64,000 nt of DNA from Symsagittifera roscoffensis (GCF_963678635.1 NC_087068.1:12470027-12534026); one strand, 5' to 3'. Counted from the first letter of the stretch, positions 1-8,699 are shown. Numbers and translations: made by a program. Notes: a model not told the origin generated them from the letters alone.

Positions 1-20
1 TTACGGAAAGTCTGAAGATT

Positions 21-43
21 TGGAGATGTAGGGCCTTCATCTT
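21..43 (-). pseudogene. tRNA-Ala 3' fragment
   Basis: Only about the last 22 nt of a tRNA-Ala (acceptor 3' strand and part of the T arm) remain. The sequence then jumps into mid-spacer sequence resembling that near 248-268, consistent with an internal deletion. Confidence 0.7.
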
Positions 44-91
44 GCTTTTGGAATAATGTTTCAATATGCAATAGTTTTTCTGCAGAAAGCG

Positions 92-96
92 AAAAA
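92..96 (-). terminator. T5 run, possible Pol III terminator
   Basis: AAAAA on the plus strand gives T5 on the minus strand, 16 nt past the 3' end of the copy at 112-184. Confidence 0.45.
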
Positions 97-111
97 CATT
101 TACGGAAGCTC

Positions 112-184
112 TGGAGATGCGGGGCATTGCTCCCCGAAACTCTCGCATGCGAAGCGCGCGCTCTTTTATTTGAGCTACATCCAC
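112..184 (-). pseudogene. tRNA-Ala (CGC)-like
   Basis: Anticodon loop TTCGCAT gives CGC. The T stem and most of the acceptor pair. The D loop has lost the invariant GG (AAATAAAA), the first acceptor pairs are altered (starts GTGG), and 28-42 is G-A. T5 follows, so it could be expressed, but the lost G18G19 argues against a normal tRNA. Confidence 0.6.
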
Positions 185-325
185 GTTGTTTAAGATAATC
201 GCGTGGGTTTTAGCTCAGTCGGTAACTATGAGGTTTTTCACAGAAAGTCTGCTTTTGAATGAAGTTTCAATATGCAATAGTTTTTCTTCAGAAAGCGAAT
301 AACAATTACGCAGGGTCTCAGGTTT

Positions 326-398
326 TAGAGATGCGGGGCTTTTATCTCCGTGCCTCTCGCATGCAAAGCGAGCGCTCTAACGTTCGGGCTGCCTCCAC
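326..398 (-). pseudogene. tRNA-Ala (TGC) relic
   Basis: The anticodon arm is perfect (TTTGCAT loop), but the acceptor 5' strand is GTGGAGG, the D arm is altered (GCCC, GAACGTTA loop) and the T loop is ATAAAAG. Confidence 0.7.
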
Positions 399-512
399 GT
401 TGTGGTAAAGTATCGCGTAGGTAGTTTGTCCAATCGGCAATTCTGAGTTTTTTTTGGTAGATCTGCCATTGGATTGAAGTTTCAATGTGCAATAGATTTT
501 CTGCAGAAAGAG

Positions 513-517
513 AAAAA
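513..517 (-). terminator. T5 run, possible Pol III terminator
   Basis: T5 on the minus strand, 24 nt past the 3' end of the copy at 541-613. Confidence 0.45.
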
Positions 518-540
518 CACTTACGGAATGTTTTTAGTTT

Positions 541-613
541 TGGAGATTCGGGGCATTGATCCCCTTACCTCTCGCATGCGTAGCGATCGCTCTACCATTT
601 GAGCTACATCCCC
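541..613 (-). tRNA. tRNA-Ala (CGC), near-intact
   Basis: Loop TACGCAT gives anticodon CGC. G3:T70 is kept. Defects: A27-G43, A33 in place of T33, A49-G65, and G7-A66. T5 follows 24 nt downstream. Confidence 0.6.
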
Positions 614-759
614 GTTGTTAAGATCTATCGCGTAGGTCTCTTGCTCAGTCGGCAACTATAAGGTTTTTTTTTCGCAGAAAGTCTGCTTCTGTTAAGAAGT
701 TTCAAAAGCAATACTTTTTCTTCAGAAAGCAAACAACAATTACGCAAGGTCTTAGGTTA

Positions 760-832
760 TGGAGATGCAGGGCCTTCATCTCCGAACCTCTCGCATGCAA
801 AGAGAGCGCTCTACCATTTGAGCTACATCACC
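760..832 (-). pseudogene. tRNA-Ala (TGC), diverged
   Basis: Loop TTTGCAT. Acceptor begins GGTG (T3-T70 loses the G:T identity pair), the anticodon stem is mismatched at 30-40, and the T loop is ATGAAGG. No T4 within about 50 nt. Confidence 0.65.
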
Positions 833-977
833 GATGTTAAGATCTATCGCGTAGGTCTCATTCTCAGTTGGCAACTATGAGTTTTTTGTCGCAGAAAGTC
901 TGCTTCTGTTAAGAAGCTTCAATATGCAATACTTTTTCTTCAGAAAGCAAACAACAATTACGCAAGGTCTCAGGTTA

Positions 978-1058
978 TGGAGATGCAGGGCCTTCATCTC
1001 CGAACCTCTTGCATGCAAGCATGCAAAGCGAGCGCTCTACCATTTGTGCTACATCCCC
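978..1058 (-). pseudogene. tRNA-Ala (TGC) with 8-nt insertion
   Basis: 81 nt long. The anticodon region contains a duplicated GCATGCAA-type 8-mer that would disrupt the anticodon loop. The D stem is also altered (GCAC) and the T loop is ATGAAGG. Confidence 0.75.
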
Positions 1059-1204
1059 GTTATTAAGAACTATCGCGTAGGTTTCTTTCTCAGTCGGCAA
1101 CTATGAGGTTTTTTTTCGCAGAAAGTCTGCTTCTGTTAAGAAGTTTCAATGTGCAATACTTTTTCTTCAGAAAGCAAACAACATTTACGCAAGGTCTCAG
1201 GTCT

Positions 1205-1277
1205 TGGACATGCAGGGCCTTCATCTTCGAACCTCTCGCAAGCAAAGCGAGCGATCTACCATTCGGGATACCTCCAC
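1205..1277 (-). pseudogene. tRNA-Ala (TGC) relic
   Basis: Anticodon arm intact with loop TTTGCTT. Acceptor 5' strand GTGGAGG, D stem TCCC/GATC, T arm CGAAG, and acceptor 3' strand CATGTCC are degraded. Confidence 0.7.
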
Positions 1278-1420
1278 GTTGTGTTAAAGTATAGCGTATG
1301 TAGTTTGTCCATCCTGCGATTTTGAGTTTTTTCTTGGTAGATCTGCTATTGGATTGAAGTTTCAATGTGTAATAGTTTTTCTGCAGAAAGCGAAAAACAA
1401 TTACGGAAAGTCTGAAGATT

Positions 1421-1443
1421 TGGAGATGTAGGGCCTTCATCTT
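1421..1443 (-). pseudogene. tRNA-Ala 3' fragment
   Basis: Same truncated copy as at 21-43, 1400 bp away. Confidence 0.7.
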
Positions 1444-1491
1444 GCTTTTGGAATAATGTTTCAATATGCAATAGTTTTTCTGCAGAAAGCG

Positions 1492-1496
1492 AAAAA
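1492..1496 (-). terminator. T5 run, possible Pol III terminator
   Basis: T5 on the minus strand, 16 nt past the copy at 1512-1584. Confidence 0.45.
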
Positions 1497-1511
1497 CATT
1501 TACGGAAGCTC

Positions 1512-1584
1512 TGGAGATACGGGGCATTGCTCCCCGAAACTCTCGCATGCGAAGCGCGCGCTCTTTTATTTGAGCTACATCCAC
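1512..1584 (-). pseudogene. tRNA-Ala (CGC)-like
   Basis: Paralogue of 112-184 with the same CGC anticodon and lost D-loop GG; position 66 is T, giving G7-T66. Confidence 0.6.
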
Positions 1585-1725
1585 GTTGTTTAAGATAATC
1601 GCGTGGGTTTTAGCTCAGTCGGTAACTATGAGGTTTTTCACAGAAAGTCTGCTTTTGAATGAAGTTTCAATATGCAATAGTTTTTCTTCAGAAAGCGAAT
1701 AACAATTACGCAGGGTCTCAGGTTT

Positions 1726-1798
1726 TGGAGATGCGGGGCTTTTATCTCCGTGCCTCTCGCATGCAAAGCGAGCGCTCTAACGTTCGGGCTGCCTCCAC
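1726..1798 (-). pseudogene. tRNA-Ala (TGC) relic
   Basis: Paralogue of 326-398 with the same D-arm and T-loop damage; the 3' end is the normal CATCTCCA. Confidence 0.7.
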
Positions 1799-1912
1799 GT
1801 TGTGGTAAAGTATCGCGTAGGTAGTTTGTCCAATCGGCAATTCTGAGTTTTTTTTGGTAGATCTGCCATTGGATTGAAGTTTCAATGTGCAATAGATTTT
1901 CTGCAGAAAGAG

Positions 1913-1917
1913 AAAAA
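1913..1917 (-). terminator. T5 run, possible Pol III terminator
   Basis: T5 on the minus strand, 24 nt past the copy at 1941-2013. Confidence 0.45.
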
Positions 1918-1940
1918 CACTTACGGAATGTTTTTAGTTT

Positions 1941-2013
1941 TGGAGATTCGGGGCATTGATACCCTTACCTCTCGCATGCGTAGCGATCGCTCTACCATTT
2001 GAGCTACATCCCC
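1941..2013 (-). tRNA. tRNA-Ala (CGC), damaged
   Basis: Paralogue of 541-613 with CGC anticodon; an extra change at T53 weakens the T stem. Confidence 0.5.
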
Positions 2014-2158
2014 GTTGTTAAGATCTATCGCGTAGGTCTCTTGCTCAGTCGGCAACTATAAGGTTTTTTTTCGCAGAAAGTCTGCTTCTGTTAAGAAGTT
2101 TCAAAAGCAATACTTTTTCTTCAGAAAGCAAACAACAATTACGCAAGGTCTTAGGTTA

Positions 2159-2231
2159 TGGAGATGCAGGGCCTTCATCTCCGAACCTCTCGCATGCAAA
2201 GAGAGCGCTCTACCATTTGAGCTACATCACC
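2159..2231 (-). pseudogene. tRNA-Ala (TGC), diverged
   Basis: Paralogue of 760-832 with the same stem defects. Confidence 0.65.
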
Positions 2232-2377
2232 GATGTTAAGATCTATCGCGTAGGTCTCATTCTCAGTTGGCAACTATGAGTTTTTTTGTCGCAGAAAGTC
2301 TGCTTCTGTTAAGAAGCTTCAATATGCAATACTTTTTCTTCAGAAAGCAAACAACAATTACGCAAGGTCTCAGGTTA

Positions 2378-2458
2378 TGGAGATGCAGGGCCTTCATCTC
2401 CGAACCTCTTGCATGCAAGCATGCAAAGCGAGCGCTCTACCATTTGTGGTACATCCAC
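2378..2458 (-). pseudogene. tRNA-Ala (TGC) with 8-nt insertion
   Basis: Paralogue of 978-1058 carrying the same anticodon-arm duplication; 5' end GTGG and D stem also altered. Confidence 0.75.
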
Positions 2459-2604
2459 GTTGTTAACAACTATCGCGTAGGTCTCTCTCTCAGTCGGCAA
2501 ATATGAGTTTTTTTTTCGCCGAAAGTCTGTTTATGTTAAGAAGTTTCAATATGCAATACTTTTTCTTCAGAAAGCAAACAACAATTAAGCAGGGTCTCAG
2601 GTTA

Positions 2605-2677
2605 TGGAGATGCAGGGCCTCCATCTCCGAACCTCTCGCAAGCAAAGCGAGCGATCTACCTTTCGGGATACCTCCAC
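2605..2677 (-). pseudogene. tRNA-Ala (TGC) relic
   Basis: Counterpart of 1205-1277; anticodon arm intact (TTTGCTT), acceptor and D arm degraded, acceptor 3' strand CATCTCC normal. Confidence 0.7.
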
Positions 2678-2792
2678 GTTGCGATAAATTATCGCGTAGG
2701 TACTTTGTCAAGTCGGCAATTCTGAGTTTTTTGTTGGTAGATCTGCTATTGGATTGAAGTTTCAATGTGCAATAGTTTTTCTGCAGAAAGAG

Positions 2793-2797
2793 AAAAA
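2793..2797 (-). terminator. T5 run, possible Pol III terminator
   Basis: T5 on the minus strand, 24 nt past the best-preserved minus-strand gene at 2821-2893. Confidence 0.55.
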
Positions 2798-2820
2798 CAA
2801 TTACGGATTGTCTCAAGTTT

Positions 2821-2893
2821 TGGAGATGCGGGGCATTGCTCCCCGTTCCTCTCGCACGCGGAGCGAGCGCTCTGCCATTTGAGCTACATCCCC
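2821..2893 (-). tRNA. tRNA-Ala (CGC), all stems paired
   Basis: Decodes GCG. All four stems pair completely: acceptor GGGGATG/CATCTCC with G3:T70, D GCTC/GAGC, anticodon CTCGC/GCGAG, T CGGGG/CCCCG. The anticodon loop TCCGCGT gives CGC, with C at position 33 where T is near-invariant. The T loop AGCAATG has G at 55 where T is expected, which also weakens the B box. T5 lies 24 nt downstream. It is the best minus-strand candidate for an expressed gene, but the two loop changes leave function in doubt. Confidence 0.75.
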
Positions 2894-3027
2894 GTTATTA
2901 AGAACTGTCGCGTAGGTTTCTTGCTCAGTCGGCAACTATGAGGGAAAGTCTGCTTCTGTTAAGAAGTTTCAATATGCAATACTTTTTCTTCAGAAAGCAA
3001 TTAACATTTACGCAGGGTCTTAGGTTA

Positions 3028-3100
3028 TGGAGATGCAGGGCCTTTATCTTCGAACCTCTCGCAAGCAAAGCGAGCGATCTACCATTCGGGATACCTCCAC
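3028..3100 (-). pseudogene. tRNA-Ala (TGC) relic
   Basis: Resembles 1205-1277: intact anticodon arm with TTTGCTT, degraded acceptor 5' strand (GTGGAGG), D arm and T arm. Confidence 0.7.
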
Positions 3101-3215
3101 GTTGTGTTAAAGTATCGCGTAGGTAGTTTGTCCATCCTGCGATTCTGAGTTTTTTCTTGGTAGATCTGCTATTGGATTGAAGTTTCAATGTGCAATAGTT
3201 TTTCTGCAGAAAGCG

Positions 3216-3220
3216 AAAAA
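3216..3220 (-). terminator. T5 run, possible Pol III terminator
   Basis: T5 on the minus strand, 16 nt past the copy at 3236-3308. Confidence 0.4.
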
Positions 3221-3235
3221 CCATTACGGAATCTT

Positions 3236-3308
3236 TCGAGATGCTTGGCATTGATCCGCGTGCCTCTCGCATGCAAAGCGAGCGCTCAACCATTTGAGCT
3301 ACATCCTA
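3236..3308 (-). pseudogene. tRNA-Ala (TGC), damaged acceptor
   Basis: D and anticodon arms pair (loop TTTGCAT), but the acceptor 5' end is TAGGATG, the 3' strand ends in CG, and the T stem is CGCGG/CCAAG. Confidence 0.65.
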
Positions 3309-3454
3309 GGTGCTTAAATCTATCGCGTAGGTCTCATACGCAGTCGGCAACTATGAGGTTTTTTGTCGCAGAAAGTCTGCTTCTGTTAAGAATTTTCCAA
3401 ATGCAATACTTTTTCTTCAGAAAGCAAACAACAATTACGCAAGGTCTCAGCTTA

Positions 3455-3527
3455 GGGAGATGCAGGGCCGTCATCTCCGAACCTCTCGCGAGCAAAGCGA
3501 GCGATCTACCTTTCGTGATACCTCCAC
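3455..3527 (-). pseudogene. tRNA-Ala (TGC) relic
   Basis: Anticodon arm kept (loop TTTGCTC). Acceptor 5' strand, D arm and T arm are degraded and the discriminator is C on the gene strand. Confidence 0.65.
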
Positions 3528-3642
3528 GTTGTGTTAAAGTATCGCGGAGGTAGTTTGTCTAGTCGGCAATTCTGATTTTTTTCTTGGTAGATCTGCTATT
3601 GGATTCAAGTTTCAATGTGCAATAGTTTTTCTGCAGAAAGCG

Positions 3643-3647
3643 AAAAA
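3643..3647 (-). terminator. T5 run, possible Pol III terminator
   Basis: T5 on the minus strand, 16 nt past the copy at 3663-3734. Confidence 0.4.
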
Positions 3648-3662
3648 CAATTACGGAACCTC

Positions 3663-3734
3663 TGGAGATGCGGGAATCGATCCGCGTACCTCTAGCATGC
3701 AAAGCGAGCGCTCTACCACTAGAGCTTCATCCTC
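3663..3734 (-). pseudogene. tRNA-Ala (TGC), 72 nt
   Basis: Loop TTTGCAT. D-loop TAGTGGTA is unlike other copies, the anticodon stem is mismatched at 41, and the T arm has lost one base. Acceptor GAGGATG is altered. Confidence 0.6.
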
Positions 3735-3849
3735 GGTGCTTGAAACTATCGCGTAGGTCTCATACTCAGTCGGCAACTATGAGGTTTTTTGTCGCAGAAA
3801 GTCTGCTTCTGTTAAGAATTTTCAATATGCAATACTTTTTCTTCAGAAA

Positions 3850-3880
3850 GCAAACAACAATTACGCAAACAACAAAAACT
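3850..3880. other. Orientation-switch junction
   Basis: Left of this point spacers and tRNAs are on the minus strand; right of it they are on the plus strand. The 3' flank of a minus-strand unit meets the 3' flank of a plus-strand unit, and both tRNA bodies that should lie here are missing. The 11-mer GCAAACAACAA occurs at 3850-3860 and again at 3865-3875, a short duplication at the breakpoint. Confidence 0.8.
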
Positions 3881-4024
3881 TGAGGCACTCATCAAATGGT
3901 AACCACTATCTCCAGATAATCTATTGCATATTGAAATTCCTAACAAGTAGATTTTCTGCGAACGAAAAAAAAACTTCATAGTTGCTGACTAAGCGAAAAA
4001 AAATTCCGCGAGATTTGATGAACA

Positions 4025-4097
4025 TGGGTTGTAGGTCAAATGGTAGAGCGCCTACTTAGCAAGCCAGAAGTACGGGGAGCAATACCCAGCATCTCCG
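4025..4097 (+). pseudogene. B-copy tRNA-Ala relic (example, AGC form)
   Basis: Typical of about 115 full B copies, one 214-225 nt before each A copy. Position 1 is T, so the 1-72 pair is lost. G11 breaks the D stem and the A box. The anticodon arm CCTAC TTAGCAA GCCAG pairs only at its ends. T loop AGCAATA has G55, damaging the B box. G3:T70 and most of the acceptor and T stems survive. Confidence 0.8.
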
Positions 4098-4241
4098 AAG
4101 TTAAGGACATCGAGCAATTAATTAACTTTCTTCAGAAAACTACTGAATATTGAAGTCTTATACAAGAAACACTTTCCAAGAAAATATTTAACCTTTTGTT
4201 TGCCGACTGAAACAAAAATTTCCTCGACAGTTTTAAATCAT

Positions 4242-4314
4242 GGGGATGTAGCTCAAATGGTAGAGCGCTCGGTTAGCTTGCGAGAGGTACGGGGATCAAT
4301 GCCCCGCATCTCCA
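4242..4314 (+). tRNA. tRNA-Ala (AGC)
   Basis: First A copy after the strand switch. Loop TTAGCTT; one mismatch, G31-G39. T loop ATCAATG, acceptor fully paired. Confidence 0.75.
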
Positions 4315-4680
4315 AAACTAGAGACACTCATCAAATGGTAATCTTTATCTCCAGATAATCTATTGCATATTGAAATTCCTAACAAAAACATTTTCTGCGA
4401 ACGAAAAGAAAAACCGCATAGTTGCTGACTAAGCGAGAAAAATTCCGCGAGATTTGATAAACATGGGATGTAGGTCAAATGGTAGAGCGCCCACTTATCA
4501 AACCAGAAGTACGGGGAGCAATACCCCGCATCTCCAAAGTTAAGGACATCGAGTATTTAATTAACTTTCTTCAGAAAACTACTGAATATTGAAATCCTAT
4601 ACAAGAAATACCTTCCCAGAAAATTTATAATTTCTTGTTTGCCGACTGAAACAAAGGCTTCCTCGACAGTTCTAAACTAT

Positions 4681-4753
4681 GGGGATGTAGCTCAAATGGT
4701 AGAGCGCTCGCTTTGCATTCGAGAGGTACGGGGATCGTTGCACCAGAACTCCA
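4681..4753 (+). pseudogene. tRNA-Ala (TGC), 3' end damaged
   Basis: T31-39 side mispaired, T arm 3' strand CACCA and acceptor 3' strand GAACTCC break several pairs. Confidence 0.75.
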
Positions 4754-5120
4754 AAACTAGAGCCACTCATCAAAAGGTAATCACTATCTCCAGATAATCT
4801 ATTGCATATTGAAATTCCTAACAAGTAGATTTTCTGCGACCGAAAAGAAAAACTTCGTATTTGCTCACTAAGCGAAAAAAAAATCCGCGAGATTTGATAA
4901 ACATGGCATGTAGGTCAAATGGTAGAGCGCCTACTTAGCAAGCCAGAAGTACGGGGAGCAATACCCCGCATCTCCGAAGTTAAGGACATCGAGCAATTAA
5001 TTATCTTTCTTCAGAAAACTACTGAATATTGAAGTCTTATACAAGAAATACCTTCCCAGAAAATTTATAATTTCTTGTTTGCCGACTGAAACAAAGGCTT
5101 CCTCGACAGTTCTAAACTAT

Positions 5121-5193
5121 GGGGATGTAGCTCAAATGGTAGAGCGCTCGCTTTGCATGCGAGAGGTACGGGGATCGATGCCACGCATCTCCA
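5121..5193 (+). tRNA. tRNA-Ala (TGC)
   Basis: One T-stem mismatch (G51-A63); otherwise paired. Confidence 0.75.
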
Positions 5194-5551
5194 AAACTAG
5201 AGCCACTCATCAAATGGTTATCACTATCTCAAGATAATCTATTGCATATTGAAATTCCTAACAAAAACATTTTCTGCGGACGAAAAGAAAAACCGCATAG
5301 TTGCTGACTAAGCGAAAAAAATTCCGCGAGATTTGATAAACATGTGATGTAGGTCAAATGGTAGAGCGCCCACTTATCAAGCCAGAAGTACGGGTAGCAA
5401 TACCCAGCATCTCCAAAGTTGAGGACATCGAGTAGTTAATTAACTTTCTTCAGAAAACTACTGAATATTGAAATCTTGTACAAGAAAGACCTTCCCATAA
5501 AATTTATAACCTCTGACTGAAACAAAAGCTTCCTCGACAGTTCCCAAGTAT

Positions 5552-5624
5552 TGGGATGTAGCTCAAATGGTAGCGCGCTCGCTTTGCATGCGAGAGGTAC
5601 GGGGATCGATGCCCCGCATCTCCA
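5552..5624 (+). tRNA. tRNA-Ala (TGC), T1 variant
   Basis: T1-C72 mismatch and D stem GCTC/GCGC with one mismatch; anticodon and T arms intact. Confidence 0.6.
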
Positions 5625-5991
5625 AAACTAGAGCCACTCATCAAATGGTTATCACTATCTCAAGATAATCTATTGCATATTGAAATTCATATCAAGTAGA
5701 TTTTCTGCGAACGAAAAGAAAAACTTCATAGTTGCTGACTAAGCGGAAAAAAATTCCACGAGATTTGATGAACATGGGATGTAGGTCAAATGGTAGAGCG
5801 CCCACTTATCAAGCCAGAAGTACGGGGAGCAATACCCCGCATCTCCAAAGTTAAGGACATCGAGTATTTAATTAACTTTCTTCAGAAAACTACTGAATAT
5901 TGAAATCTTATACAAGAAATACCTTCCCAGAAAATTTATAACCTCTTGTTTGCCGACTGAAACAAAAGCTTCCTCGACAGTTCTCAACTAT

Positions 5992-6064
5992 GGGGATGTA
6001 GCTCAAATGGTAGAGCGCTCGCTTTTCTTGCGAGAGTTACGGGGATCGATGCCCCGGATCTCCA
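5992..6064 (+). tRNA. tRNA-Ala body with TTC (Glu) anticodon
   Basis: Loop TTTTCTT gives TTC, a glutamate anticodon, on a body with G3:T70. The anticodon, D and T stems pair; G7-G66 mismatch. Confidence 0.65.
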
Positions 6065-6430
6065 TATCTAGAGACACTCATCTAATGGTAATCACTATCT
6101 CCTGATAATCTATTGCATATTGAAATTCCTAACAAAAACATTTTCTGCGAACGAAAAGAAAAACCGCATAGTTGCTGACTAAGCGAAAAAAATTCCGCGA
6201 GATTTGATAAACATGGGATGTAGGTCAAATGGTAGAGCGCCCACTTATCAAACCAGAAGTACGGGGAGCAATACCCCGCATCTCCAAAGTTAAGGACATC
6301 GAGTATTTAATTAACTTTCTTCAGAAAACTACTGAATATTGAAATCCTATACAAGAAATACCTTCCCAGAAAATTTATAACCTCTTGTTTGCCGACTGAA
6401 ACAAAAGCTTCCTCGACAGTTCTAAACTAT

Positions 6431-6503
6431 GGGGATGTAGCTCAAATGGTAGAGCGCTCGCTTTGCATTCGAGAGGTACGGGGATCGTTGCACCAGAACT
6501 CCA
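6431..6503 (+). pseudogene. tRNA-Ala (TGC), 3' end damaged
   Basis: Same lesions as the copy at 4681. Confidence 0.75.
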
Positions 6504-6870
6504 AAACTAGAGCCACTCATCAATAGGTAATCACTATCTCCAGATAATCTATTGCATATTGAAATTCCTAACAAGTAGATTTTCTGCGAACGAAAAGAAA
6601 AACTTCGTATTTGCTCACTAAGCGAAAAAAACATCCGCGAGATTTGATAAACATGGCATGTAGGTCAAATGGTAGAGCGCCTACTTAGCAAGCCAGAAGT
6701 ACGGGGAGCAATACCCCGCATCTCCGAAGTTAAGGACATCGAGCAATTAATTAACTTTCTTCAGAAAACTACTGAATATTGAAGTCTTATACAAGAAATA
6801 CCTTCCCAGAAAATTTATAACTTCTTGTTTGCCGACTGAAACAAAGGCTTCCTCGACAGTTCTAAACTAT

Positions 6871-6943
6871 GGGGATGTAGCTCAAATGGTAGAGCGCTCG
6901 CTTTGCATGCGAGAGGTACTGGGATCGATGCCACGCATCTCCA
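6871..6943 (+). tRNA. tRNA-Ala (TGC), weak T stem
   Basis: T stem CTGGG/CCACG has two mismatches; rest paired. Confidence 0.6.
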
Positions 6944-7301
6944 AAACTAGAGCCACTAATCAAATGGTTATCACTATCTCAAGATAATCTATTGCATATT
7001 GAAATTCCTAACAAAAACATTTTCTGCGCACGAAAAGAAAAACCGCATAGTTGCTGACTAAGCGAAAAAAATTCCGCGAGATTTGATAAACATGTGATGT
7101 AGGTCAAATGGTAGAGCGCCCACTTATCAAGCCAGAAGTACGGGTAGCAATACCCAGCATCTCCAAAGTTGAGGACATCGAGTAGTTAATTAACTTTCTT
7201 CAGAAAACTACTGAATATTGAAATCTTGTACAAGAAAGACCTTCCCATAAAATTTATAACCTCTGACTGAAACAAAAGCTTCCTCGACAGTTCCAAACTA
7301 T

Positions 7302-7374
7302 TGGGATGTAGCTCAAATGGTAGCGCGCTCGCTTTGCATGCGAGAGGTACGGGGATCGATGCCCCGCATCTCCA
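7302..7374 (+). tRNA. tRNA-Ala (TGC), T1 variant
   Basis: Same changes as the copy at 5552. Confidence 0.6.
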
Positions 7375-7741
7375 AAACTAGAGCCTCTCATCAAATGGTT
7401 ATCACTATCTAAAGATAATCTATTGCATATTGAAATTCATATCAAGTAGATTTTCTGCGAACGAAAAGAAAAACTTCATAGTTGCTGACTAAGCGGAAAA
7501 AAATTCCACGAGATTTGATGAACATGGGATGTAGGTCAAATGGTAGAGCGCCCACTTATCAAGCCAGAAGTACGGGGAGCAATACCCCGCATCTCCAAAG
7601 TTAAGGACATCGAGTATTTAAATAACTTTCTTCAGAAAACTACTGAATATTGAAATCTTATACAAGAAATACCTTCCCAGAAAATTTATAACCTCTTGTT
7701 TGCCGACTGAAACAAAAGCTTCCTCGACAGTTCTAAACTAT

Positions 7742-7814
7742 GGGGATGTAGCTCAAATGGTAGAGCGCTCGCTTTTCTTGCGAGAGTTACGGGGATCGAT
7801 GCCCCGGATCTCCA
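7742..7814 (+). tRNA. tRNA-Ala body with TTC (Glu) anticodon
   Basis: Duplicate of the copy at 5992, with the TTC anticodon and G3:T70 both kept. Confidence 0.65.
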
Positions 7815-8183
7815 TAACTAGAGACACTCATCTAATGGTAATCACTATCTCCTGATAATCTATTGCATATTGAAATTCCTAACACCAAGTAGATTATCTG
7901 CGAACGAAACGAAAAACTTCATATTTGCTGACTAAGCGAAAAAAATTCCGCGAGATTTGATAAACATGGGTTGTAGGTCAATTGGTAGAGCGTCCACTTA
8001 TCAAGCCAGAAGTACGGGGAGCAATACCCCGCATCTCCAAAGTTAAGGACATCGAGTTTTTAATTAACTTTCTTCAGAAAACTACTGAATATTGAAGTCT
8101 TATACAAGAAAGACCTTCCCAGAAAATTTATAACCTCTTGTTTGCCGATTGAACCAAAGGCTTCCTCGACAGTTCTAAACTAT

Positions 8184-8260
8184 GGGGTTGTAGCTCTAAC
8201 AAATGGTAGAGAGCTCGCTTTGCATTCGAGAGGTACGGGGATCGATGCCCCGGATCTCCA
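8184..8260 (+). pseudogene. tRNA-Ala (TGC) with D-loop insertion
   Basis: 77 nt: four extra bases after the GCTC of the D stem. Also T6 and a mispaired 31-39. Confidence 0.7.
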
Positions 8261-8626
8261 AAACTAGAGACACGCATCAAATGGTAATCACTATCTCCAG
8301 ATAATCTATTGCATATTTAAATTCCTAACAATAGATTTTCTGCGAACGAAAAGGAAAACTTCATAGTTGCTGACTAAGCGAAAAAAAATTCCGCGAGACT
8401 TGATAAACTTGGGATGTAGGTCAAATGGTAGAGCGCCCACTTATCAAGCCAGAATTACGGGGAGCAATACCCCGCATCTCCAAAGTTGAGGACATCGAGT
8501 ATTTCATTAACTTTCTTCAGAAAACTACTGAATATTGAAATCTTGTACAAGAAATACCTTCCCAGAAAATTTATAAACTCTTGTTTGCCGACTGAAACAA
8601 AAGCTTCCTCGACAGATTCAAACTAT

Positions 8627-8699
8627 GGGGATGTAGTTCAAATGGTAGAGCGCTCGCTTTGCATGCGAGAGGTACGGGGATCGATGCCCAGCATCTCCA
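8627..8699 (+). tRNA. tRNA-Ala (TGC)
   Basis: D stem GTTC/GAGC has a T·G or mismatch at 11-24 and the T stem is mismatched at 50-64. Confidence 0.6.

Larger units (their letters stand above)
1..2700 (-). repeat. 1400-bp higher-order repeat, two copies
   Basis: Position 1 onward reappears at position 1401 onward. tRNA copies at 112, 326, 541, 760, 978 and 1205 correspond to 1512, 1726, 1941, 2159, 2378 and 2605. The first five pairs are nearly identical, including a shared 8-nt anticodon-arm insertion and (at 21 and 1421) a shared truncated copy. The last pair is more diverged, so the duplicated block ends between them. The period is about 6.5 monomers. Confidence 0.85.
1..3870 (-). repeat. 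Left tRNA-Ala tandem array, minus strand
   Basis: Eighteen near-full-length tRNA-Ala copies and two 3' fragments lie head to tail on the minus strand at about 215-bp spacing. The spacers are homologous to those of the plus-strand array: read on the minus strand they share TATTGCATATTGAAA, TTTCTGCGA and a CATAGTTGCCGACTGAG-like box. They are otherwise clearly diverged, and there is no strict A/B alternation. Two spacer types exist: one has T5 16-24 nt after the tRNA (copies at 112, 541, 1512, 1941, 2821, 3236 and 3663), the other lacks it. No other gene is present in this stretch. Confidence 0.9.
4320..7820 (+). repeat. 1750-bp higher-order repeat, two copies
   Basis: A copies at 4681, 5121, 5552 and 5992 recur at 6431, 6871, 7302 and 7742, each 1750 bp on, with their individual mutations (damaged 3' end, CCACG T stem, T1, TTC anticodon) in the same order. 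The unit is four dimers. Confidence 0.88.

Noticed and set aside
978-1058. Intron-containing tRNA-Ala
   Set aside because: The extra 8 nt is an exact local duplication, too short for a normal intron, and other arms of the gene are also damaged.
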